This document shows positions 32,956 to 40,738 of a stretch of 64,000 nucleotides of DNA, one piece after another; position 1 is the first letter of the stretch, and the number at the start of each line of letters is the position of its first letter. A program made the translations under genes and the position numbers. The notes under the pieces are model-generated. The model saw only the letters and a list, made by a program, of their open reading frames with translations, searched no databases and was not told the origin of the DNA. Source of the DNA: Geminicoccus sp035556675 (lineage in GTDB: Bacteria; Pseudomonadota; Alphaproteobacteria; Geminicoccales; Geminicoccaceae); contig NZ_DATMFZ010000067.1 in the NCBI RefSeq assembly GCF_035556675.1, forward strand, positions 27,492 through 91,491. Direction: 5' to 3'.

Positions 32956-34286
32956 GCGGCTTCAGCCTGCGCCGCCGCCTGGCGCTGGTCATGCTGTTCG
33001 CCTTCCTGCTGGGGCTGGGGGGCGCCTCGCTGTTCTACTGGATCGAGGTGGCCGAGATGCGGGGCGAGTTGCTGCGCAACGCCCTGCGGCTGCAGGCGGA
33101 GGTCACGCTGGAAGCGCAGGCCGGCGCCAGGATCGCGGCCGACGCGCTGCCGCCGGAATGGGCAGTTGCCTATGCGCAGCCGGATTCACTGGTCCACTGG
33201 AGCCTTTACGATGCAGCGGGCCGGCAGGTCGGCCGATCACCGAACCTCCTGGTCACGCTGCCGCCGCCCTTCGGCCTGCCGTTCGGATCGATGCAGCGCG
33301 CGCATGTGGACGGGCGGGACATCGGCTTCCTCGCCGTACCCACCGCGGATGGCGGGATCCTCCAGGTGGCGCGGGCGGATCTCGACAGCCCCGGCGTGGT
33401 GCGCGTCCTGTCCGAGGAGGCGGTTGAGTTCCTGTTCTATACCCTGCTGCCCTTCGCGCTCCTGTCCATGCTGGCGATCTGGCTGGTGGTCGGCTGGAGC
33501 CTCCGGCCGCTGCTGCGCGCCTCGCAGGCGGCGGCCCTGGTCGGGCCGGAGCGCCTGCACAGCCGGATCCCGGCCGAGGGGCTGCCCGACGAGATCCTGC
33601 CCCTGGTGGCTGCCGCCAACGACGCGCTGGACCGGCTAACCGCGGGCTATGAGGCGGTGCGCCAACTGACCGCCGATGCCGCCCACGAGTTGCGCACGCC
33701 GCTGGCCGCCCTCTCGCTGCGCCTCCAGCAGGCCCGGCTGGACGGCACGGCCGATTGGGTGGCGATCGAGCGGGAGACGGGGCATATGCGCCGCCTGGTA
33801 CAGCAGATGCTGACGCTGGCTCGCCAGGAGGGGCGGGAGGAGGGCGCGCTGGCGACCGTCAACCTCGCCAGGATCGGCCGCGAGGTGGCGGCCTCGCTCC
33901 TGCCGCTCGCCGAGGTGGCCGGACGCACCATCGAGGTCGAGGCACCTGACCGGGTAATGGCGCTGGGCGATCCGGACGAGCTGCGCGAGCTGGTCCGCAA
34001 TCTGGTCGAGAACGGCCTGGCCCATGGTACCGGCACCGTGACCGTGCGGGTCGCCGGTGAGGGGGAGGGACCGCTCCTGGAGGTGGCGGATCAGGGGCCG
34101 GGTCTCCCGCCCGGCCTGGGCGCCGCCGCGTTCGAGCGTTACCGCAAGGGGGACCCGGCTTCAGCGGGCGCCGGGCTGGGCCTGGCGATCGTGCGCCGGG
34201 TGGTCGAGCGCCATGGCGGGCGGATCCGGCTGTCGCCTGGGCCAGGCTGCCGAGTGTCCGTCCGGTTGCGCCCGGCCGGGCACTGA
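32952..34286 (+). CDS. Sensor histidine kinase (QseC/PmrB-like)
   Basis: 444 residues. Two membrane helices (about 10-30 and 160-182) enclose a periplasmic domain of about 130 residues that should sense the envelope signal. A HAMP segment follows (about 182-235), then HisKA with H245 in ADAAHELRTPLAA, the N box in VRNLVENGLAHG and G boxes VADQGPGLPP and GAGLGLAIV. It is coupled to the response regulator by ATGA. The signal is unknown; position beside the lipid-headgroup operon suggests envelope stress, cationic peptides or divalent cations. Confidence 0.93.
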   Translation: MSGFSLRRRLALVMLFAFLLGLGGASLFYWIEVAEMRGELLRNALRLQAEVTLEAQAGARIAADALPPEWAVAYAQPDSLVHWSLYDAAGRQVGRSPNLLVTLPPPFGLPFGSMQRAHVDGRDIGFLAVPTADGGILQVARADLDSPGVVRVLSEEAVEFLFYTLLPFALLSMLAIWLVVGWSLRPLLRASQAAALVGPERLHSRIPAEGLPDEILPLVAAANDALDRLTAGYEAVRQLTADAAHELRTPLAALSLRLQQARLDGTADWVAIERETGHMRRLVQQMLTLARQEGREEGALATVNLARIGREVAASLLPLAEVAGRTIEVEAPDRVMALGDPDELRELVRNLVENGLAHGTGTVTVRVAGEGEGPLLEVADQGPGLPPGLGAAAFERYRKGDPASAGAGLGLAIVRRVVERHGGRIRLSPGPGCRVSVRLRPAGH

Positions 34287-34289
34287 GGC

Positions 34290-35252
34290 TCACACCGGCG
34301 CGTCGAAATCCAGCTCCGGCCCACGCGGGACGATCCCGGTCGGGTTGATGGTCCGGTGGCTCTCGTAATAGTGGCGCTTGGCGTGGGTCAGGTTGGTGGT
34401 CCGGCGGATCTCCGCCATCTGGTAGAGCCGCCGTGTGTAGGCCCAGAGCCGCGGATACTCGACCAACCGGCGGATGTTGCACTTGAAGTGCCCGACATAG
34501 ATCGTGTCGAAGCGGAACAGGGTCGGGAACAGGCGGATGTCCGCCTCGGTCAGGCGCTCGCCGCACAAGTAGGGCCGGTCCGCCAGCCGCTCCTCCAGCC
34601 AGTCCAGCGTCTCGAACAGCGGCCCCACCGCCTCGTCATAGGCGCGCTGCGAGGTGGCGAAGCCCGCCCGGTACACGCCGTTGTTGACGTTCGGGTAGAT
34701 CCGCTCGTTCAGCCGGTCGATCTCCGCCTCCAGCTCCGCCGGCAGGTAGTCGCCGGGCTTCGCACCCACGCCGTCGAAGGCGCGGTTGAACATGCGGATG
34801 ATCTCGGATGATTCGTTGCTGACGATCGTGTTGCGCTGCCTGTCCCACAGGACCGGCACGGTGACCCGGCCGGTGAAGTGCGGGTCGGCCCGGGTATAGA
34901 GCTCGTGCAGGTAGCGGGCGTTCTGGAGCGGGTCCGGCACCACCCCTTCGCCCGGCTCGAACGTCCAGCCGTTCTCGCCCATCCGCCAGTGGGTCACCGA
35001 CAGGCCGATCAGCTCGTCCAGCCCCTTGAGCGAGCGCAGGATCAGGGTGCGGTGCGCCCAGGGGCAGGCATAGGAGACATAGAGATGGTAGCGGCCGGGC
35101 TTTGCCTGGAAGCCGCCCTCGCCGCTGGGCCCGGGCGAGCCGTCGGCGGTCACCCAGTTGCGGAACGAGGCGTTCTCGCGCCGGAACTCGCCGCCGGTGC
35201 TGGCGGTGTCATACCACTGGTCCTTCCAGAACCCGTCGACCAGCTGACCCAT
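34290..35252 (-). CDS. yqjG: Glutathionyl-hydroquinone reductase (Xi-class GST, YqjG type)
   Basis: 320 residues, the family's usual size. The thioredoxin-like domain carries the catalytic cysteine C63 in the Xi-class motif CPWAHR. C-terminal helical segments RIYPNVNNGVYRAGFATSQ and FPTLFRFDTIYVGHFKCN, with ADIRLFPT, are diagnostic. The enzyme reduces glutathionyl-(hydro)quinones, releasing oxidised glutathione, and helps clear quinone adducts in the cytoplasm. It follows cbpM by 21 bp on the same strand, so it may share the chaperone transcript, and is convergent with the sensor kinase gene (3-bp gap). Confidence 0.93.
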   Translation of the reverse strand: MGQLVDGFWKDQWYDTASTGGEFRRENASFRNWVTADGSPGPSGEGGFQAKPGRYHLYVSYACPWAHRTLILRSLKGLDELIGLSVTHWRMGENGWTFEPGEGVVPDPLQNARYLHELYTRADPHFTGRVTVPVLWDRQRNTIVSNESSEIIRMFNRAFDGVGAKPGDYLPAELEAEIDRLNERIYPNVNNGVYRAGFATSQRAYDEAVGPLFETLDWLEERLADRPYLCGERLTEADIRLFPTLFRFDTIYVGHFKCNIRRLVEYPRLWAYTRRLYQMAEIRRTTNLTHAKRHYYESHRTINPTGIVPRGPELDFDAPV

Positions 35253-35273
35253 CTTCTCCTGCCTTCCTGGCGG

Positions 35274-35609
35274 CTACGGTTCGAGTGCCGCGCGGTAGTT
35301 CTGGTGGATACGGCTGCGGACCTCCTCCGGTTCCTGGAGCACCGCGCGCGCCAGGGCCCTGAGGTCGCGCCGCGCGGCGTAGAGCTGGTCGACCAGCGAG
35401 AGGACGACCGGCAGGCTGTCCTCCTCGACCGCCAGCTCGTCGCAGAGCTGGCAGACCAGCCGGATGCGGGCGACGTCGAGCTCGTCGAAGGTCGGGCCCG
35501 AGAGGTCGCGGTTCGGCACGACCCAGCCGCGCTCGACCCACAGCCTGAGGCGGACGATTCCGACCTCCCGGACCTCGGCCAGCACCTCCTCTTCGGTGAG
35601 CCGCATCAT
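35274..35609 (-). CDS. cbpM: CbpM, MerR-like modulator of the CbpA co-chaperone
   Basis: 111 residues. It matches CbpM: a short MerR-type helix-turn-helix-like N-terminus (EEEVLAEVREVGIVRLRLWVERGWV) and a helical C-terminus ending in the SRIHQNYRAALE region. CbpM binds the J domain of CbpA and blocks both its DnaK-stimulating and DNA-binding activities. The start codon overlaps the cbpA stop by ATGA, the standard arrangement for this pair. Confidence 0.9.
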   Translation of the reverse strand: MMRLTEEEVLAEVREVGIVRLRLWVERGWVVPNRDLSGPTFDELDVARIRLVCQLCDELAVEEDSLPVVLSLVDQLYAARRDLRALARAVLQEPEEVRSRIHQNYRAALEP

Positions 35610-36514
35610 GACCTCCCAAGATCGCTGCGCGGATCATAGCGATGCGTGGCCCGCCACTTCTCCATGAAGGCGGCCAGCTCGTCGTCGACCGGCTTGGGCA
35701 GCACCACCTTGAGGACGATCCGCTGGTCGCCGGTGACACCGCCCGCCGCCATGCCCTTGCCGCGCAGGCGCAGCACGTCGCCGGTGCTGGCCCCCTTCGG
35801 CACGGTCACGTTGACCCGCCCGGTGACGGTCGGCACCTCCACCTTGCCACCCAGCACCGCCTCGTCGAGCGTGATCGGCAGCTCCATGACGATGTCGTTG
35901 CCCTCCAGCCGGAAGATGGGGTGAGGGCGCACGCTCACCTCGATCAGCGCGTCGCCGGGCGGGCCGCCGCCGATCCCGGGCTCGCCCTTGCCGGCCAGGC
36001 GCAGGATGCCGCCGTCACGCATGCCGGGCGGGATGGTGACGTCGAGCGATTGGCCGCCCGGCAGGGTGATGCGCTGCCGGCCACCGTTCACCGCGTCCAG
36101 AAAGGCGATGTCCAGTCGGTAATGGGCGTCGCGTCCGCGCGCCCGGAAGCCGGCGCCGGCGCGGCCGCCCTGGCCGAACAGATCGGCAAAGACGCTGCCC
36201 AGGTCGTCCATGTCCTCGAAGCCGCCATGGCCGCCATAGCGCCCGCCGGGATCGGCTTCGGCATAGTGACGGTAGCTGCGCTGCTGCGGCCGCTCCATGC
36301 CGCTGGCATCGATCTCGCCCCGGTCGAAGCGCGCGCGCTTGTCCGGATCGCTCAGCAGATCATAGGCACTCGAGACCTCCTTGAACCGCTCCTCCGCCTG
36401 CCGGTTGCCGGGATTGAGGTCGGGATGCAGCTCCTTGGCAAGCTTGCGATAGGCCTTGCGGATGTCGTCCTGGCTGGCGTCCTTCGCCACGCCCAGTGCC
36501 TGGTATGGGTTCAT
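35606..36514 (-). CDS. cbpA: CbpA, DnaJ-type co-chaperone
   Basis: 302 residues. The J domain occupies residues 1-70 with the essential HPD at 30-32 (AKELHPDLNPG). A Gly-rich linker follows (about 90-125), then two DnaJ C-terminal substrate-binding domains without a zinc-finger (LDVTIPPGMRDGG; GRVNVTVPKGASTGD). That layout identifies CbpA rather than DnaJ. It stimulates DnaK ATPase and, in E. coli, binds curved DNA in stationary phase. The 280-bp upstream region (36515-36794) contains no gene I can support and no clear heat-shock promoter. Confidence 0.93.
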   Translation of the reverse strand: MNPYQALGVAKDASQDDIRKAYRKLAKELHPDLNPGNRQAEERFKEVSSAYDLLSDPDKRARFDRGEIDASGMERPQQRSYRHYAEADPGGRYGGHGGFEDMDDLGSVFADLFGQGGRAGAGFRARGRDAHYRLDIAFLDAVNGGRQRITLPGGQSLDVTIPPGMRDGGILRLAGKGEPGIGGGPPGDALIEVSVRPHPIFRLEGNDIVMELPITLDEAVLGGKVEVPTVTGRVNVTVPKGASTGDVLRLRGKGMAAGGVTGDQRIVLKVVLPKPVDDELAAFMEKWRATHRYDPRSDLGRS

Positions 36515-36794
36515 CGGCTGAGACCGCGCCTCCTCGATGCTGATCGTGCCACGCTGCCTTCAGTTCGAGTGGCGTTTTGTAGGCAGTCTTGCAAGTCCGT
36601 GATCATGCCGGGGGCACCTGCATCCGGGCTTGGAACCGGCTTCGTTGCGACTGGTTCAGATGCCGCACCTGCACGAGATGGTCGTGACGGGGCCGGCGCA
36701 TGTGCGGCGCCTGTCAGGAGCCGGAGTCTGCGGCACGGCGGGACCGACGCAGACGGGGCATCGCGCGCGACGAACATTCTTCAGGAGAACGGCA

Positions 36795-38918
36795 TTGAGC
36801 AAGGGCGCCAGGATCAAGGAAGGTCTGCCGTTTCCCAAAGGCGCCACCTGGGATGGCAAGGGCGTCAACTTCGCGCTCTTCTCCGCCCATGCGAGCAAGG
36901 TGGAGCTCTGCCTGTTCGATGCCGCCGGCAAGGAGACCGAGCGGTTCGAGCTTCCGGAATATACCGACCAGATCTTCCACGGCTATCTGCCGGACGTGCG
37001 CCCGGGCGACCTCTACGGCTACCGGGTGCACGGGCCGTACGAGCCGGAGGCGGGCCACCGGTTCAATCCGAACAAGCTACTCCTCGACCCTTATGCGCGG
37101 GGCTATTCCGGCGAGCTCAAGTGGGACCCGGCCTGCTTCGGCTACCAGATGGAGACCGGCGACGACCTGACCTTCGACGAGCGCGACAGCGCACCCTTCG
37201 TGCCCAAATGCGTGGTGGTCGACCCGAACTTCGACTGGAAGGGCGAGCCGCAGCGGCAATACGTGCCCTGGGACCGCACGGTCATCTACGAGACCCACGT
37301 CAAGGGCTTCACCAAGCTCCATCCCGACGTGCCGCGGAAATTGCGCGGCACCTATGCCGGGTTCGGCACACGCAAGGTGCTGGACTACCTGAAGTCGCTG
37401 GGCGTCACCTCGATCGAGCTCCTGCCGATCCACGTGTTCCTGGATGACAGCTACCTGATCGACAAGGGGCTCAGGAACTACTGGGGCTACAACTCGATCG
37501 GCTTCTTCGCGCCGGACCCGCGCTATGCGTGGGAGGACGAGCAGACGCTGCGCGAGGTCAAGGAAATGGTGGCCCGCTGCCACGAGGCAGGCCTCGAGGT
37601 CATCCTGGACGTGGTCTACAACCACACCGCCGAGGGCAACGAGAAGGGCCCGACCCTGTCGTTCAAGGGCATCGACAACGCCAGCTACTACCGGCTGCTG
37701 CCCGACCAGAAGCGCTACTACATCAACGACACCGGCACCGGGAACACCGTCAACCTGAGCCATCCGCGCGTCTTGCAGATGGTTACCGATTCCCTGCGCT
37801 ACTGGGTGCAGGAGATCCATGTCGACGGGTTCCGCTTCGATCTCGGCACCATCCTCGCGCGCGAGCCCAACGGGTTCGACAACCAGAGCGGCTTTCTCAA
37901 GGCCTGCAGCCAGGATCCGCTGCTCTCCACCGTGAAGCTGATCGCGGAGCCCTGGGACTGCGGGCCGGGCGGCTATCAGGTCGGCGGCTTCCCGCCGGGC
38001 TGGGCGGAGTGGAACGACCAGTTCCGCGACACGGTGCGCGACTTCTGGCGGGGCGAGGCGGCCGCGACCGAGCTGGCGCCGCGCTTGTGCGCGTCCCGCG
38101 ACATGTTCGACCATCAGGGGCGGCGTCCCTGGGCCAGCGTGAACTTCATCACCGCCCATGACGGCTTCACCCTGAACGACATGGTCTCCTACAACGACAA
38201 GCACAACGAGGCGAACGGCGAGGACAACAACGACGGCCACTCGCACAACCGTTCCTGGAACTGCGGCGAGGAGGGGCCGACCGAGGACCCCGACATCAAC
38301 GCGCTGCGCGAGCGGCAGATGCGCAACTTCCTGGCCACGCTGCTGCTTTCCCAGGGCACGCCCATGCTGCTGGCCGGCGACGAGTTCGCCCGGACCCAGC
38401 AGGGCAACAACAATGCCTACTGCCAGGACAACGAGATCAGCTGGGTCGACTGGAACATCGACGATCGCGGCAAGAAGCTGATCAAGTTCGTCCAGAGGCT
38501 GACCAGGCTGCGCCGCGACTACCCGATCCTGCGCCGCAACCGCTTCCTGACCGGGCACTATGACGAGGAGCTGGACGTCAGGGACGTCACCTGGATCAAC
38601 GCCAATGGCTCGGAGATGCAGGCCGAGGACTGGGAGAATGGCAACACCAGGTGCTTCGGCATGATGGTGGACGGAAGGGCGCGCGCGACCGGCCTGAAGA
38701 AGCGCGGCGAGGACGCCTCCCTGCTGATCGTGTTCAACGGCTATCACGACCTGGTGGAGTTCACCCTGCCGGCCTGTGCTGGCGGCGACAGCTGGGAGCT
38801 GCTGGTCGACACCAACCTGGACGAGCTTCCCGAGGAGCGCACCTACACCACGGGCGATGTCTACGGGGTGACCGGGCGTTCGCTGCTCCTGTTCGCCTTC
38901 CAGTTGGATCAGGCCTGA
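36795..38918 (+). CDS. glgX: Glycogen debranching enzyme GlgX
   Basis: 707 residues from TTG 36795, chosen because CAGGAG stands seven bases before it and the protein then begins as GlgX does (SKGARIKEGLPFPKGATW). The CBM48 domain is N-terminal (about 15-110), then the GH13 barrel: nucleophile D349 in GFRFDLGT, acid/base E385 in LIAEPWD and D456 in TAHDGFTLND. It cleaves alpha-1,6 branches of phosphorylase-limit glycogen, releasing maltodextrins. Those are the substrate for the two genes immediately downstream, so glgX feeds trehalose synthesis here. A rare TTG start may keep expression low. Confidence 0.95.
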   Translation: MSKGARIKEGLPFPKGATWDGKGVNFALFSAHASKVELCLFDAAGKETERFELPEYTDQIFHGYLPDVRPGDLYGYRVHGPYEPEAGHRFNPNKLLLDPYARGYSGELKWDPACFGYQMETGDDLTFDERDSAPFVPKCVVVDPNFDWKGEPQRQYVPWDRTVIYETHVKGFTKLHPDVPRKLRGTYAGFGTRKVLDYLKSLGVTSIELLPIHVFLDDSYLIDKGLRNYWGYNSIGFFAPDPRYAWEDEQTLREVKEMVARCHEAGLEVILDVVYNHTAEGNEKGPTLSFKGIDNASYYRLLPDQKRYYINDTGTGNTVNLSHPRVLQMVTDSLRYWVQEIHVDGFRFDLGTILAREPNGFDNQSGFLKACSQDPLLSTVKLIAEPWDCGPGGYQVGGFPPGWAEWNDQFRDTVRDFWRGEAAATELAPRLCASRDMFDHQGRRPWASVNFITAHDGFTLNDMVSYNDKHNEANGEDNNDGHSHNRSWNCGEEGPTEDPDINALRERQMRNFLATLLLSQGTPMLLAGDEFARTQQGNNNAYCQDNEISWVDWNIDDRGKKLIKFVQRLTRLRRDYPILRRNRFLTGHYDEELDVRDVTWINANGSEMQAEDWENGNTRCFGMMVDGRARATGLKKRGEDASLLIVFNGYHDLVEFTLPACAGGDSWELLVDTNLDELPEERTYTTGDVYGVTGRSLLLFAFQLDQA

Positions 38919-38920
38919 GC

Positions 38921-40723
38921 ATGACCCGAACGGAACCTAGCCGGCAGCGCATCCACCGGATGCCGCACGGCGCCGAGCTGCAGGATGATGGGCGGGTGCG
39001 GTTCCGCCTGTGGGCTCCGGCGCACCAGCGGATCGAGCTGGTCCTGGACGAGGGGGCGCCGGTGCCGATGGCGGCCGGAGCGGACGGCTGGCACGAGCTG
39101 GTGACTGCGGCGGGTGCTGGCACGAGCTACCGCTTCGTGCTGCCGGACGGGCTGCACGTGCCGGACCCGGCCTCGCGCTACCAGCCGGACGACGTGCATG
39201 GGGCCAGCCAGGTGATCGACCCCGGAAGCCACCGCTGGGCCGACGGTGGCTGGCGCGGGCGGCCCTGGCACGAGGCGGTGATCTACGAGCTGCATGTCGG
39301 CAGCTTCACCGAGCAGGGCACGTTTCTGGCCGCGATCGATCGCCTGGACCATCTGATCGAGCTGGGGGTGACCGCGATCGAGCTGATGCCGATCGGCGAT
39401 TTCCCGGGCGGGCGCAACTGGGGCTATGACGGCGCCTATCTCTATGCGCCCGACGCCAGCTATGGCCATCCGGATGACCTCAAGCGCCTGGTCGAGGCGG
39501 CCCATGCCAGGGGCCTGATGGTATTGCTGGACGTGGTCTACAACCATTTCGGCCCGGACGGTAACTACCTCTCGACCTATGCGCCGGGCTTCTTCACCGA
39601 GCGGCACCACACGCCCTGGGGAGCCGCGATCAACTATGACGGGAAGCACAGCCGGCCGGTGCGCGACTTCGTCGTGCACAACGCGCTCTACTGGCTGGAG
39701 GAGTTCCACCTGGACGGACTGCGCCTGGACGCGGTCCATGCGATCATCGACGACAGCGACGAGCACCTGTTGGACGAGTTGGCCAGGCGGGTGGCGGAGA
39801 GCTTTCCCGACCGGCACGTCCACCTGATCCTGGAGAACGAGGAGAACGAGGCCAGCCGATTGGGCGACCGGGTCGCGCAGTGGAACGACGACCTCCATCA
39901 CGTCCTGCACACCGCCGCCACCGGTGAGGGTGACGCCTATTATGCGGAGTATCTGGGGGACACCTCGATGCTCGCCCGGGCGATCGCGGAGGGCTTCGCC
40001 TTCCAGGGGGGGATGATGGGTTATCGCGAGCGCGCCCGCGGCGAGCCCAGTGCCCACCTGCCGCCTACCTGCTTCGTGGCCTTCGTGCAGAACCACGACC
40101 AGATCGGCAACCGGGCGTTCGGCGACCGGCTGGGCACCGTCGCCAGCCTGCCGGCGCTGAAGGCGGTGACGGCGGTGTGTCACCTCCTGCCGCAGATCCC
40201 GATGCTGTTCATGGGCGAGGAATGGGCGACCGGCCGGCCGTTCCCGTTCTTCTGCGACTTCGACGAGGATCTCAGCAAGGCGGTGCGGGAAGGGCGGCTG
40301 CGCGAGTTCGCCCGCTTCCCGCAATTCGCCGACGAGGCGATCCGCCGGACCATCCCGGATCCGACCTCGCTCGCGACCTTCGAGTCCGCCAAGCTCGACT
40401 GGCCGGCACTGGCCGAGCCGGCCCATGCCGAGATGCTGGCCTGGTATCGCCGGCTGCTGGCGGCCCGCCATGCCACGGTGGTGCCGCTCCTGCCCCGGAT
40501 CGGGCGGGGCGGCGAAGCCCGGGAAGTGGGCGAGCTGGCCGTGCAGGTGGTCTGGCAGATCGAGGGCGGCGGCCGGCTGGAGCTGGCGGCGAACCTGAAG
40601 GACCGGCCGGAGCCGGGCTTCCCTTTCGACGATGCGGCACCCTTCTGGCAGGAGGGTGCTGTTGCGCAGAACGAGTTTGGGCCGTGGGCTGTCCGTTGGA
40701 CCCACCGGCCGCCGGCCCCATAG
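38921..40723 (+). CDS. treZ: Malto-oligosyltrehalose trehalohydrolase TreZ
   Basis: 600 residues, two bases after the glgX stop. N-terminal CBM48 region (VRFRLWAPAHQRIELVL), then a GH13 barrel with D270 (GLRLDAVHAI), E305 (LILENEENE) and D393 (FVQNHDQIGN). The segment GFFTERHHTPWGAAINYDG is characteristic of TreZ. It releases free trehalose from maltooligosyl-trehalose made by TreY. No signal peptide; cytoplasmic. It is 15 bp from treY. Confidence 0.95.
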   Translation: MTRTEPSRQRIHRMPHGAELQDDGRVRFRLWAPAHQRIELVLDEGAPVPMAAGADGWHELVTAAGAGTSYRFVLPDGLHVPDPASRYQPDDVHGASQVIDPGSHRWADGGWRGRPWHEAVIYELHVGSFTEQGTFLAAIDRLDHLIELGVTAIELMPIGDFPGGRNWGYDGAYLYAPDASYGHPDDLKRLVEAAHARGLMVLLDVVYNHFGPDGNYLSTYAPGFFTERHHTPWGAAINYDGKHSRPVRDFVVHNALYWLEEFHLDGLRLDAVHAIIDDSDEHLLDELARRVAESFPDRHVHLILENEENEASRLGDRVAQWNDDLHHVLHTAATGEGDAYYAEYLGDTSMLARAIAEGFAFQGGMMGYRERARGEPSAHLPPTCFVAFVQNHDQIGNRAFGDRLGTVASLPALKAVTAVCHLLPQIPMLFMGEEWATGRPFPFFCDFDEDLSKAVREGRLREFARFPQFADEAIRRTIPDPTSLATFESAKLDWPALAEPAHAEMLAWYRRLLAARHATVVPLLPRIGRGGEAREVGELAVQVVWQIEGGGRLELAANLKDRPEPGFPFDDAAPFWQEGAVAQNEFGPWAVRWTHRPPAP

Positions 40724-40738
40724 GAAAGCCACCGACGC

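Noticed and set aside
36540..36600. Possible heat-shock promoter or hairpin (CTGCC...GGCAG) upstream of cbpA.
   Set aside because: Only a five-base stem with a large loop, and no sigma-32 -35/-10 pair at acceptable spacing.
36630..36794. ATG 36630 as the start of GlgX.
   Set aside because: The extra 55 residues have no similarity to GlgX, while the TTG at 36795 has a well-spaced ribosome-binding sequence and gives the family N-terminus.
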